A stretch of 30,035 nucleotides of DNA from Plantago elongata (Eukaryota > Streptophyta > Magnoliopsida > Lamiales > Plantaginaceae). Below the pieces are notes generated by a model. That model did not search any database and had not been told where the DNA came from. It was given only the letters and a program-made list of their open reading frames with translations. Shown here in pieces: positions 18,708-29,051 of the stretch. A program made the translations under genes and the position numbers. Numbering within the stretch: position 1 is the first letter of the stretch; each line of letters opens with the position of its first letter. Location: NCBI GenBank assembly GCA_036897095.1, contig JAYMSP010001644.1:1-30035 (forward strand), given 5' to 3'.

Positions 18708-19240
18708 TTAATAATTATTAAAATATTTTACACAAACATATATATGTGCGATCCACTTCAAAATTCTAAGATTGTCTAGTAAAAAATGAATCTTTAGTCG
18801 CTTGTTTTTTATTTGTTTTTTGTTGAACTTTAAATTTATATTGAGTTCATCTTTGAATCTCCCAATTGCACTTAAGAACTGAGGCATTGTCTTCTCATAT
18901 TGCAACAAAAAGTTGTGAAGAATTATTACCGCTTGCAATGCTTATTTTTGAGTGACGGGTTCCAAAGCTATTGAATGTGACGGGTTCCAAAGCTATTGAA
19001 TCATCCTCAACATCGCCATCGAACAAATTTTGAATGGTATCTGCCACAACTTTCTAAATGCTTTGAACTCGTAATATTCATTATTTTTACCAGGATAATC
19101 TAGCAAATGATTCATGTTCATTTTGTGTTTTGATAATACATGCCCGTAATCAAGTTCTCAAGCTCACAAGTCACTAATGTCTTCTTCAGAATTTGAATCG
19201 TTTAATCACTTAAGACGGTTGGATTTGCCGAAAATTTAAA
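18708..19240 (-). pseudogene. pogo/Tigger-like transposase C-terminal relic
   Basis: Reading down the - strand, pieces in different frames follow the order known for plant Tigger/jerky-like transposases: SEEDISDL (about 19190), NHLLDYPGKNNEYYEF (about 19070-19116), DTIQNLFDGDVEDDSIAL (about 18990-19045) and HNFLLQYEKTMPQFL followed by DELNINLKFNKKQ (about 18805-18925). At least two frameshifts and stops break it; one coincides with a 25-bp tandem duplication at 18952-19001. The CENP-B-like DNA-binding domain and the DDE catalytic core are absent. The family match is from recalled sequence and is good over the last piece. Confidence 0.8.
18952..19001. repeat. 25-bp perfect tandem duplication inside the pogo-like relic
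   Basis: The unit GTGACGGGTTCCAAAGCTAT... (25 bp) is repeated exactly at 18952-18976 and 18977-19001. 25 is not a multiple of 3, so it shifts the transposase frame at this point. Confidence 0.9.
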
Positions 19241-19383
19241 GGTCATACGTAAAATCTTTTTAAATTATTAAATTATTAATTTATCGATAAAATGATATCT
19301 ATCTAAATTAATAAATTTTTTGATTCCAACATTATTAATTTATAGAGGTTTTATTGTATTTCTCATAGTTAGTCTGTGTTCTC

Positions 19384-19523
19384 TTCAATTTAAAATCACT
19401 TCAGTCCAGTCCAGTTCGGCTTAGTTATAAATTATACATTACTTCAGTTTAGTTCAGTTCAGTTCAGTCCAGTTCAACCCAATTCAATTCAGTTCAGTCC
19501 AGTTTAATTCAGTTCAATAAATT
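19384..19523. repeat. CAGTTCAGTT / CAGTCCAGTT run
   Basis: Tandem words TTCAGTTCAGTTCAGTCCAG and CAATTCAATTCAGTTCAGTC make up most of this stretch. It is the most regular member of the dispersed CAGTTCAATT family in the window. Confidence 0.75.
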
Positions 19524-19529
19524 TCCTTC

Positions 19530-22080
19530 CTCACTTGTAAAACTAAGACGTATGACTCTTGAATTTATTTTTCATCTCATAATTGATGTGCATTAAAAAC
19601 TTGTTCATCAATCATCATTATACTGGAGAACAATTCAAGATTCCTGAAATTATGAAATCACTTCAAATGCTCTTTAATTAATATAAATTTTCTTTATATG
19701 AAACTATGAAAGTAGAAAAAATTATAATAGCTTCAATCCATCAAGTGATAAATATAGTTTCAGAGAATCAAATTAAACCACATGCCAAAGAACATGCAAT
19801 ATGTATGCACCAAAAGTTCAGCAAGCCAATAATAGAGTAAAAATATCAGTGAGATAAATTCGTTGTTGGAGATATATATAGTCGTTAATTTGTAATTCAC
19901 ATTTCATATGTATAATACTATTTGTTAGGAATATAAAGTTTTTATGTATTTTTGGATGATATGTAGTAGATGCTCATAATATATTATTATAATTAATTTA
20001 GTCGTCTTTATTACCATTATTAAAAATTTATTAATTTCAGTTTTACTATATATTCAGTTTAATTTTGTTTAATTTCTTTTCATATTATAAAATAAATTTA
20101 ATTCAATTTAAATTAATTCAGCTCAAATAAAATAAAAACATATCCTTCCCATGTAGGCATTAGGCTGAAGACGGGAAAATGAGATTGTCAAGGCTTTAAA
20201 TGGGCCACTAACGGGGTATCGATTGTATGTAGTATGATTCTCAAGTCGGTGTGTATTCTTAATAAAACATAAGTCTTTGAAAGAAGTATGTTTTTTTTAA
20301 AAGGTTGAAAATTAAAGAATTTTTAAGGTTTTTCCTTTTTATGATTTTTTATTTTAACCGTATGAGTGATTGAGTTTTCTAAAAAAATCCATCATTTTTG
20401 TTATGCTTGTGAAGTTTTAAGTGGTTCGCATTAGATGTTATAGTTATAATTTTAGTATTTTATTAATATTGTAAAAGATAATATGATGATTTTAGTGTGT
20501 TAGCGTTGTATGTTTCAATTATAATTTTAACTTCTTTTTGTTATTATTTTTTAAGAAATGATGTGATGTTTTTAAGGGGCTCATAATAGAGTTAAACACG
20601 TTTATTATAGTTTTTACTAACACTCTAAAATTATTAAACCACAATTAAACAAGTCTAAAAAATTCATATATGTTATTAAAATATCAATTAACAAGTTAAA
20701 AATAAGTTGCATATATCATTCAATTATTACACTGTTAAAACATTCAATCATTCAAATGTTTCTCATGAAAAAAAATTAAACTAAACGTTCATCCAACTTT
20801 TTTAATGCAAATGCAAACTGGAAGTGAACATCAACTTCTTATCTTTTGTTGCTTTAATATTATAGTGACACTTTTTATAGCCCTACATTTTGATCATGAG
20901 TACTTACTTAAAATATTAATTAACGGGGTTAAAATAATAACAACTCTTATTAAAATTATTGTATTCGTGACTAAACAATAATTAAAGTTCTATGTTTCTT
21001 ACCCGTTTCAAATTGAAGTAATATTCTCAAAGTTGTTGAACGCTTGGTTTTGCAACAATCTAACTCAAACTCTTATAATTGTTAGAATATCACTACATAC
21101 TAGTAAGTGAAGTCGATATTTGCAGAGAAAGATTTCCTAGAATATGAAGAAAGACATGAACATAAATGATGGATCATATGCAGAGATAAAAAGAAAAGGA
21201 TTGAATAAGGAATTGCGACCACAAGTAGAATGAGAATTGGTCGTTCAATGTATTTTTGTTCAAATTGACATGTCAATCAAGATATAAATGAAAGTATTGA
21301 ATGTATTAGATACAACAATTTATAAGAGTAATATATACTATAATTACATTTAGTTTAATATTGTTATTAACATTATATTTATTAAATTAATTATTTGGTT
21401 GTTTGAATAATTCAATAAAATATTTTCTTGAACTATATGTTATCACCAAGTATGTGAGAACTTGGATGATATAACGAAAGTCCTAAAATCGCCTCAATCG
21501 AGTTCATTAAGATTTGGAATATTAATGACGCGTTAAAGATTGGCATGTGGCATGCATCATATTCTTGGAAAATGTAGCTCTCACAACTACGAATGCCTTA
21601 GTCATTCATGATAGATGCATGGACACCTTAGAGGGTGTTGGTAGACCCGTCGAGAAATCATTTGGTTGATTGTATTCATGTCTATGGAAGTATCGATGTG
21701 TAAGGTGATGTGTTAGTACTTTGACTTTGAAATCAATACTGATTGCATGTGTGAATAGATGTACTTTGACCATGACCAATAATTGCACTTCATGCGTTGG
21801 GTACATCACAGAGTACATGGTAGTAGTAGTTGAGTCTAGATAAGATTCATTCTTCACAATAGACATTGGAGGGAATATTGTACATCTCATAGTTAGGTGG
21901 ATCGTTAGTCATTGGCCAGTGCATTACGATATATTCAAAATGATGTTTGAAAGTGATAGATGATCAACTTACAAGATTGAGAAAGAAATGAATAAGTTAT
22001 TGGAACAAACATGAAATCAAGTTCAAGACTTATTCGAGTATTCGTGAATGAAGGGACCGTACTATCATTAGAGCCTTACA
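19530..22080. other. AT-rich intergenic stretch; no gene recognised
   Basis: About 2.5 kb. It contains another CAGTTCAATT-like run (20040-20125). From about 21430 the base composition becomes less AT-rich and looks transposon-derived (for example around 21890-22070, up to the junction with the copia fragment), but I could not match it to a family. The 94-codon frame on the - strand at 21606-21890 has no recognisable motif. Confidence 0.45.
20040..20125. repeat. TTCAGTTTAATT-type AT-rich run
   Basis: Words such as ATTCAGTTTAATTTTG, TTTAATTCAATTTAAATT and AATTCAGCTCAAATAA link this stretch to the other CAGTTCAATT-like runs. It is degenerate, and its limits are approximate. Confidence 0.5.
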
Positions 22081-22638
22081 TTACAGTATATGTGCACGAA
22101 GGGTAGAGAATTTTGCATAAACATCTAATTTCCTAGCTAAGGGAAAAGTCCACAAAAAGTTTGAGAAATCATCCAAGAAGAGAACATAATAACGATAACC
22201 CAATGAGCTTACCACATGAGATGTCCATAAATCAATATAAATAATATTAAAAGGTAAGAGAGTTTGAGACATAGAAGAATTAGAAGACAACTTTATGTGT
22301 TTACCAAGAATGCAAGAACTACAAATACTGGAAATATTAAATTTAACATAAGGAATGCTATTATTATGTCTTAGATAACTTAGAAAGTTTCCCGGATATC
22401 CTAAAAGATCATGCCATAGAGAAGACGCCACAGTCATGAAGGTTGAAGGCACGGGGGAGGGGTAGTTCATGGTAGTAAGAGGATAAAGGTCTCCCTTGCT
22501 ATTACATCTCATGATTGTCATCCTCGTATGATAATCCTTTACAGAAAATCCATTAGGATCGAATTCAACAAACACATAATTATCTCGGTCCGTTGAATTA
22601 TTTTCACTCGCCATGAGGACCATAAATGTTCTTGTCAC
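22081..22638 (-). pseudogene. Ty1/copia polyprotein fragment: GAG-pre-integrase and integrase N-terminus
   Basis: The 185-codon open frame reads FVEFDPNGFSVKD (residues 23-35), RCNSKGDLYPLT (44-55), LWHDLLGYPGN (74-84), ICSSCILGKH (105-114) and IYIDLWTSHVVSSLGYRYYV (133-152), then LDDFSNFLWTFPL (155-167). This is the order of the copia GAG-pre-integrase domain followed by the start of the integrase core. D136 is the expected first catalytic Asp. In the HHCC zinc finger the second His appears as Tyr81 (normally LGHP), so metal binding is probably lost. The similarity ends abruptly after KFSTLRAHI at about 22087, where unrelated DNA begins, and on the other side near 22640. It is a truncated relic even though the frame is open. 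Confidence 0.88.
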
Positions 22639-22689
22639 AACGCAAGTTTGCAGAAGAGATCATCGATCTCACAGTGTAAGACGACTACT

Positions 22690-23408
22690 ACTCATGTTGA
22701 CATGAAACCGAAAGTCAGTTGTGATGCAAGAATTTTGTATGATGACCCGACACGGTACTGAAGTCTTGTCGGGGCTCTACAGTATCTAACTTTCACGATA
22801 TCTGATATTTCGTATGTTGTTCAGTAGGTCTGCCTACACATGCATGATCCTCAATGCTAAAACGCATCATTTGGTATGTAGGCACACTTGAGTATGGCTT
22901 ACATATTTATCCATCTTCATGCTCTTCTCTCTCATTTCATACACAAATGCGGATTGAGGTGGTTGTCTGGACACGAGACGGTCGACTTTGGGGTATTGTG
23001 TGTTTCTTGCAGACAACCTCGTCTCCTGGTCATCTAAACAACAATCGACTCTTTCTTGTTCAAGTCTGAAACTAAATATCGGGGTTGGCAAATGTGGTTG
23101 CGGAAACATCATGGCTTTGCATCTTTCTCCTGGATTTACATTGCCCTATTTATAAAGCTACACTTGTATGTACTGCGACAATGTCAGTGCAGTCTATCTC
23201 TCCAGGAATCAAGTGCAACATCAACGGACAAAACATATCAAGATGGATATTCATTTTGTGCGAGAGCTCGTTCCGAGGGTCCGAGTTTACCATGTTCCAT
23301 CTCGTTATCAGATTGCATACATATTCTCTATTGAACTGTTTCGGGTGTTGTTTGAAAAATTTTAGGCCATCCTCATCAATCGTAAACCTCTTGTTTCGAC
23401 TACGGGGA
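22690..23408 (+). pseudogene. Ty1/copia reverse transcriptase end and RNase H, multiply frameshifted
   Basis: Reading through several frames gives, in order: VDMKPKVSCD, SLVGALQYLTFT, YVVQ-stop-VCLHMHDP, then [64 protein letters not shown] and VPSRYQIAYIFS. This is the copia RNase H region and the C-terminal end of the polyprotein. Internal stops and at least four frameshifts show it is dead. It lies 52 bp from, and points away from, the copia integrase fragment at 22081-22638. A TG at 23409 (TGTAATAGATTATG) resembles the start of the copia LTR seen at 27043 on the other strand, so a piece of 3' LTR probably follows. Confidence 0.88.
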
Positions 23409-23560
23409 TGTAATAGATTATGTAAATATTAGATAGAATATTAGATAATCTCGCTTAGATGTTGAGTGTTATATTAGAATCATAATTGTAGCAGGAATGG
23501 GACATAGATCTTCTAAAATTCTAGTCATGTTTGTACGCTAATTAGATTTGTTGCGATTGA
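23409..23560 (+). repeat. Probable copia 3' LTR fragment
   Basis: It begins TGTAATAGATTATGTAAAT right after the copia reading frame ends. This is close to TGTGATAGATTATGTAAAT, which follows the copia polyprotein at 27043 on the - strand. The right end is not defined, and similarity between the two fades quickly. Confidence 0.5.
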
Positions 23561-24346
23561 TGGGGTTGAAGTGATTTACAAGTGGCATGGGATTTACCCT
23601 TGTCAAATTACTGTTCATCGAGTCAAATGGGGACATTTAAATGTCTGTTCAATCGGCCCTTAACCTCGTTTGTTGGCTTGGTGTCTACTGGATCCATCGT
23701 GATTTATCTAGCATTGTGTTTATTTATTTTCAAAACTAATACCTATACGGAGTATTGTGTAAGTACATTTATTAGAGAGCACAGGTACCAATGGCGATGT
23801 TCGTTTGATGAGGTCGGTAATACAGTTTGAAATAATGATAAGATTCTATCCAAACACCATGTCTGTCAGGTCGTTGCATTTGGCACCAATACCTGCGCCT
23901 TTAAAATTGCATGTTAGTTATGCTGCTCCAACCGTTTTTCTGAGACTTGTATAATTTACTACTTAATAATTTATTTTCTATTAAAATCATCATTAAATAT
24001 ATTTTATTTCAGACTTCTATTAAATTAAGTTTTCAATATGTTGAGTTTGTTAAGACTTAAGAGGTAGCACATGAACTATGACATACTTGATACTCCACTC
24101 GAACCACTTTCAAATTGATTTCTAAATAGATGCAGCTATTCCATTTTTATCATAAAAAACTTTTACAATTCACACCGAGAACTCTTTCAAACCTCTAAAA
24201 TATATCCAACTGACATTTGACCCTTAACATTTTGTATTGCCACTCTGTCAACAAATTCTAACGAACTTCACAATTATATATTATCGTATATGTATTATCA
24301 AAACATCACACCAACTCTTTACTCTACTTTCATAATCCCTTAATCA
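23561..24346. other. Intergenic; nothing recognised
   Basis: No coding sequence with family motifs and no terminal repeats were seen. The 82-codon frame at 23582-23830 contains one hydrophobic run but no start context or neighbours that would support a gene. Confidence 0.45.
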
Positions 24347-24371
24347 CCCCCCCCCCCCCCCCCCCCCCCCC
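24347..24371 (+). repeat. Homopolymer tract of 25 C
   Basis: This is an uninterrupted run of 25 C residues in AT-rich DNA. The exact length is the kind of feature sequencing and assembly often get wrong, so the count may not be exact. Confidence 0.95.
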
Positions 24372-26830
24372 GCACACCTCACATAATAATTGAACTCATA
24401 ATTTCAACGTATTCCATACTCCATAAAATAACAGTAGTAGGTTGATGGTGGCCTCTATCAAGTTATATGTTTGTAAACAAAAGTTAATATTAAATGAATT
24501 TGTGTTTAATATGAGGGTTTAATAAAAGATAAACATATATATACATCAATATAATGAGGATCCTGAGAATATTCTCGTTGCATTTTAGGTCCAAAAGAAT
24601 GACCAAATTCCCAAAAAGAATGGTGTGGGGATTGTCTTGATACATGTATAATAACATTGATCGATGTGTGCAATTTGCAGTGCATTTTACGTCCATCAAT
24701 GTTCATATATCCACCCCTTCGAGATTGTAACACCGCATCATACCAATCTCACAACCTTTCATTCTATTCATTTAATTTCATTCTTGTTCTTGAAAGTTAC
24801 AAACAAATTTTGGAAACAACAATTGCAACGTGTAATTCATTCTCTCTTAGTATACTAGTGTTTATCTTAATCAATTATTAAATAATCATCGAGGAAATTA
24901 GTTCCACGTAGAGAGACTGACACCCTAGAAAACATAATAGTTCATAATTTGATTAATGAACTAATTGCTATTTTAGTAATATCATAATTATTTGGTAGTT
25001 TTGAGTAACCATAATATATATGCATGTGTTAGAATTTGTATTAACTTAGATCATAATATGATAATTATTATATAAAAAATGGGTGTAATGTTCATTAATT
25101 TGCCGATAAGGTTTTACGTATATACTTCCTACATTTTGAATTTACCTTCTTGCGGGGTTGAATATAAATTTTAAGAAAAACTGTAATTCTCACTCTTGAC
25201 TTTAAAAAATGAAGAATGTATGTTAACATATTGTTTTTAAGCGGTAAAGATTACAACTACTCTAGCTTATACCAACACCAATTTTACTCATAAACCTTCT
25301 TATACCTCAACCTCATCCTTTCTACTCTAGCTCTATTCCACTACATTATCTTATGCCTATGAATATGTTAATATTAACATATTGAAGGATATAGTAACCT
25401 CTCTTTTTAATTAGTATCTTCGAAATGTGATATCTCATAAAAGTTATATATCTCTATATAATTAGGAAACTTACGAAGATATATTTCAATTTTTCCTTTT
25501 TGATGAATATGACCAGGTATATGGTGTGAATCAACAGAAGAGAAACCGTGGAAACACATGAGACCACATGGATTAGCCGCTAGCTTGTGATTTTAATTTA
25601 TACTTTAACCGGACTGTATTTGTAGTCAAACTATTAAACTAGTTAATTATATATTGATATTTGCATTAGCATACTGAACAATATATTAACATATATAATT
25701 AATTCACAATGAATCGCAACTCAGTTGGTAATACGTTTCATCTTTAACTAATAGGTTGGAATTCGAGTCACTATTTACTCATATTAAACAAAGTATATAT
25801 AATTAATTAAGTATATTTCTATATAATTCTTTTGAGACAGTTTATAATTATCTTAAGAATGAAAGTGCGGTATTATGAAAAATATTGATAATATTAAGTA
25901 AATCATTTGTATATGTAACAAAAATAATATTCTTAAAAAAAATGTTCGTATTTTCATCTTGGAAAAGATCAAATTTTAAAACAAAATGAATTTAATGGGC
26001 ATCCGTCTTCTTATTAACTTAATTTCCAATATATAGATCATTGATTCTTCTTGAAATTACTCATATTTATATGGATTTTGGATAGTGTACGGGTAATAAG
26101 TTTTGTGTGATGACTATAAAAAATAGATGTATAAAGTTATGTAATCTTTGTGTTTAATGATATTAATTTAATTTCATTACGAGCCATAAAGTTATATAGT
26201 AGAATAGAGCTGGAGCGGAGGGGGAGGTACAGGGTCGATTTCTAGTGAAGATATAATATAGTTTAGAAATAAAGTAATTAGATGCGGTCGATATAAATAC
26301 AGTGTAGGAATTAATTGGTTTAAGAGGGAAATTAATTTCATCTAGCTGAAGGATATATTTTAATCACTGAGCCATTTGCTATAAAATAGACGGCCTGATT
26401 TGACCAAAAGCTGCAGTGTTGACCTTGTTGATTAGTGAGATAATGCATGTGACATGAAATTAATTAGTACTGTTTATAGATTAATTATGTTAGGTGCATA
26501 TAATATAAGGTGATTTTATGTTTTAGTAGAATGGGCATCCATCGAACGTTCCACAAACTCTGATATAGTCATATGCATACGTAGAAGTGAGAAGAAGTGT
26601 ATTGGATGAACATGTACGTGTTATTTTGTTCAGGTAGCATTAATTGCCTCCATCCAAGCATATCAAAATTTACTAAATGTATCAAGGCAGAAGAACGAGA
26701 TATGTCATAGTTCTTTGAGAGTGAATCGTGTGTAATTATCATCACTAATCGATTAAGACCAAATCAACACGACACAATAACTTATGATAAATGCAAGCAT
26801 ATCAAAGACATATGTTTTAAACTAAAGGGG
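24372..26830. other. AT-rich intergenic stretch; no gene recognised
   Basis: About 2.5 kb with only a SINE-like element (25710-25795) identified. Overlapping short frames at 24490-24881 on both strands have no family motifs. Around 26280-26300 there is a TATA-like string (CGATATAAATACAG), and near 26398 and 26418 two TTGACC words of the W-box type, but no gene start follows them. Confidence 0.45.
25710..25795 (+). mobile_element. tRNA-derived SINE-like element (second copy)
   Basis: CGCAACTCAGTTGGTAATACG holds an A box (25721-25735), and GGAATTCGAGTCAC (25758-25771) a degenerate B box. The intervening segment 'cttcacctccaactaataag' of the copy at 16455-16530 is matched here by 'tttcatctttaactaatagg'. 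Similarity of roughly 75 % over some 70 bp, with the boxes at the same spacing, supports a shared SINE family. An AT-rich tail follows. Confidence 0.65.
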
Positions 26831-27043
26831 TGATGGTGCGTAATCTCATCCTTCTAACTCATCTCTCAATTAAAGAATATATTTCATAATTGTATTAAGT
26901 AAATACCAAAAGGTATATACACAAGAACAAACTACACTACTCTAATGAGAATAGGAATTAGGAAATTTATCTCAATTCTAATTAGACTAGGATTATGTTA
27001 ACTAACTCTAATTAGATTAGAATTATTTACATAATCTATCACA
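26831..27043 (-). repeat. Probable 3' LTR of the copia relic
   Basis: On the - strand it starts TGTGATAGATTATG at 27043, overlapping the stop codon of the polyprotein relic by a few bases and preceded by the purine-rich GCGGGAG. A TG...CA-compatible left limit lies at 26831 (the + strand starts TGATGG here), which would give a short LTR of about 213 bp. The right limit is good; the 26831 limit is a guess. Confidence 0.55.
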
Positions 27044-29051
27044 CTCCCGCAGTTGAAACGGGAGGTCGACGAACACTGAGACTGGAACGAAAATCTTCAA
27101 ATAAAATTCGAGGTAGGCCTTTAATGAAAATATCCGCAATCTGATATCGTGATGGAACATGTGGTACACGAACATCCCCACGAGCTACATGTTCTCGAAC
27201 AAAATGTATATCATCTCGATATGCTTGGTACGTTGATGTTGAACTGGATTTCCCGAGAGGTAATTTGCACTCGCATTATCACAATACACCAAAGCAGCCT
27301 TCGAGACAGGACAATGTAATTCCAGAAGCAAGTTACGAAGCCAACATGATTCGGCAACTACATTTGTAACACCGCGATACTCTGCTTCCACACTCGAACG
27401 TGACATGGTAGGATGTCGCTTAGAGGACCAAGAGATAAGGTTATCTTCAAGGAGTACGCAAGAACCAGAGGTTGATCGTCGAGTATTTGAACATCCTTCC
27501 CAATCAGCATCAATATACGAGACAAGGGTTGAACTTATGGAGGAGTAAAGGTCTAAACCGTGGGCAAAAGTTCCCTGGATATAACGAATGATGCGTTTAA
27601 GTGCATTCATGTGAACATCTCGAGGATCATGCATGTGAAGACATATATATTGGACAACATACGAGATATTTGGTCGAGTAAATGTCAAGTATTGAAGAGC
27701 ACCAGCAAGACTACGATACTGTGTTGGATTGTCGACAACAGCCCCATCACCGCAATTGACTTTGGGATTCGAATCTACCGGTGTCACCAATGGTTTACAG
27801 GATGACATTCCCGCTCGATCAATAATTTCTTCAGCATACTTGCATTGGGACAAAAACATCCCATGTTTATGACGAGTAACCGCAATACCGAGGAAGTAAT
27901 TTAATGGTCTGTGGTGCTTCGTAGCAAATTCCGAAGCAAGGAGTGTCATGATAGAACAACGAAGAGAGTCAGAGGATGTAGTAAGGATAATATCATCAAC
28001 GTATAGCAGGAGAAACGCTCGATCCTTGTCTTTCCTGTAAATAAATAAGGAGTTATCCGAGCGGCTATTAACGAAACCCAATGTTGCCACATAGTCCGTA
28101 AATTGTCTGTACCAAGCTCGCGGGGCTTGCTTGAGTCCATAGAGATATTTCAAAAGTAGGCAAACATAGTCTGGTTGAGCAGGATCGCAAAACCCCATAG
28201 GTTGACGCATATAAAAGGTCTCCTTAAGTTCCCCATGCAAGAAGGCATTTTTTACATCGAGTTGGTGAATCGACCAATGCTTGGATAAGGCTAGACTCAG
28301 AACGGTGCGAATCGTGGATGGTTTGACCACAGGGCTAAATGTTTCACCACAATCGATACCCACCTGTTGTGTTTTGCCATCACCTACAAGACGAGCTTTG
28401 TGCCTCTCAAAGTCACCATTAGATTTAAACTTGTGAGTAAAAATCTACATTAAACGAATAATACTGACATTATGAGGACGGGGTACTAACTCCCACGTCT
28501 TATTCTTAATAAGAGCATCATATTCATCGTTCATAGCCAATTTCCAGTTTGAATCTCTAAGAGCAGAAACTGGATTACGAGGAAGAGGAGACTTCGTAAC
28601 CGCAACTAGATTCACATAATAAGGACCATAAACGCTGGGGTTAGGGCGGCGAAGCCGAGCTGGACGATTTGGTGGTTCCGGAATAGGTGGGGATTGAACT
28701 GGAGACGGTGGCGGTGTGGGATGCGGATGAGGAGGCAGAGGCGGAATAGGGGAGGCTGGACTAGGCAGGTCAGGTAGCTGCTGGGCAGCATCAGGGGGCT
28801 GTTGGGTTGCAGCGGACTGCTACGCAGCGGCAAACTGTTGTGCAGCAGCGGAGGGCTGCTAGGCAGCAATCTGTCGGTGACAGGCCCTAGGAACGGACAT
28901 TAAGTGAAAACGAGAAGCTAGGGATCCAGTTTTCGAAGAATCTAAATTCTGTGATGGAGAGGAATTTAGATCTGCAAACGGGAACTTGATTTCAACAAAA
29001 ATCACATGCCGAGAAATAAGAATTTTACGGGATGAAATATCATAACACTTA
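27039..29051 (-). pseudogene. Ty1/copia polyprotein relic: integrase end, Q/P-rich linker, reverse transcriptase, RNase H
   Basis: From 29051 downward the frame reads CYDISSRKILISRHVIF (integrase C-terminal end), a Q/A- and P-rich linker with several stops (about 28880-28680), then YDALIKNKTWELVPRP and KARLVGDGKTQQ. A 392-codon open stretch (28363-27185) follows with QLDVKNAF (first catalytic Asp), YGLKQAPRAWY, YVDD at residues 121-124, RNase H residues D285, E328 and D362, and the end HQRTKHIEM. A one-base deletion near 27210 breaks the frame. Past it the expected end continues (HVPSRYQIADIF, then RRPPVSTAGV) to TGA at 27041-27039. A TAG near 28447 also interrupts it. gag, protease and most of integrase are cut off at 29052 by another element. 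Confidence 0.92.

Larger units (their letters stand above)
18550..19356 (-). mobile_element. pogo-like (Tc1/mariner superfamily; Lemi1/Emigrant type) DNA transposon, decayed
   Basis: The terminal inverted repeats are 24 bp: 18550-18573 (CGGTAAAACCTCGATAAATT...) and 19333-19356 (reverse strand CAATAAAACCTCTATAAATT...), differing at three positions. The consensus 'CAGTAAAACCTCTATAAATT' is, from memory, that of plant pogo-like and Emigrant elements. TA follows the right end (19357-19358) and TG precedes the left end, compatible with a TA target duplication changed by one base. The 807-bp interior encodes, on the - strand, broken pieces of the transposase C-terminus. It is too short for a full transposase, so it is an internally deleted, non-autonomous relic. 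Confidence 0.85.

Noticed and set aside
23056-23432. Three overlapping + strand frames of 65-115 codons treated as separate genes
   Set aside because: They are alternative frames of one frameshifted copia RNase H relic.
27560-28140. Open frames overlapping the copia reverse transcriptase (81 codons on +, 64 codons on -)
   Set aside because: They are shadows of the copia coding frame, which carries all the motifs.
28612-28869. 85-codon P/S/L-rich frame on the - strand
   Set aside because: It is an out-of-frame reading of the Q/P-rich copia linker between integrase and reverse transcriptase.
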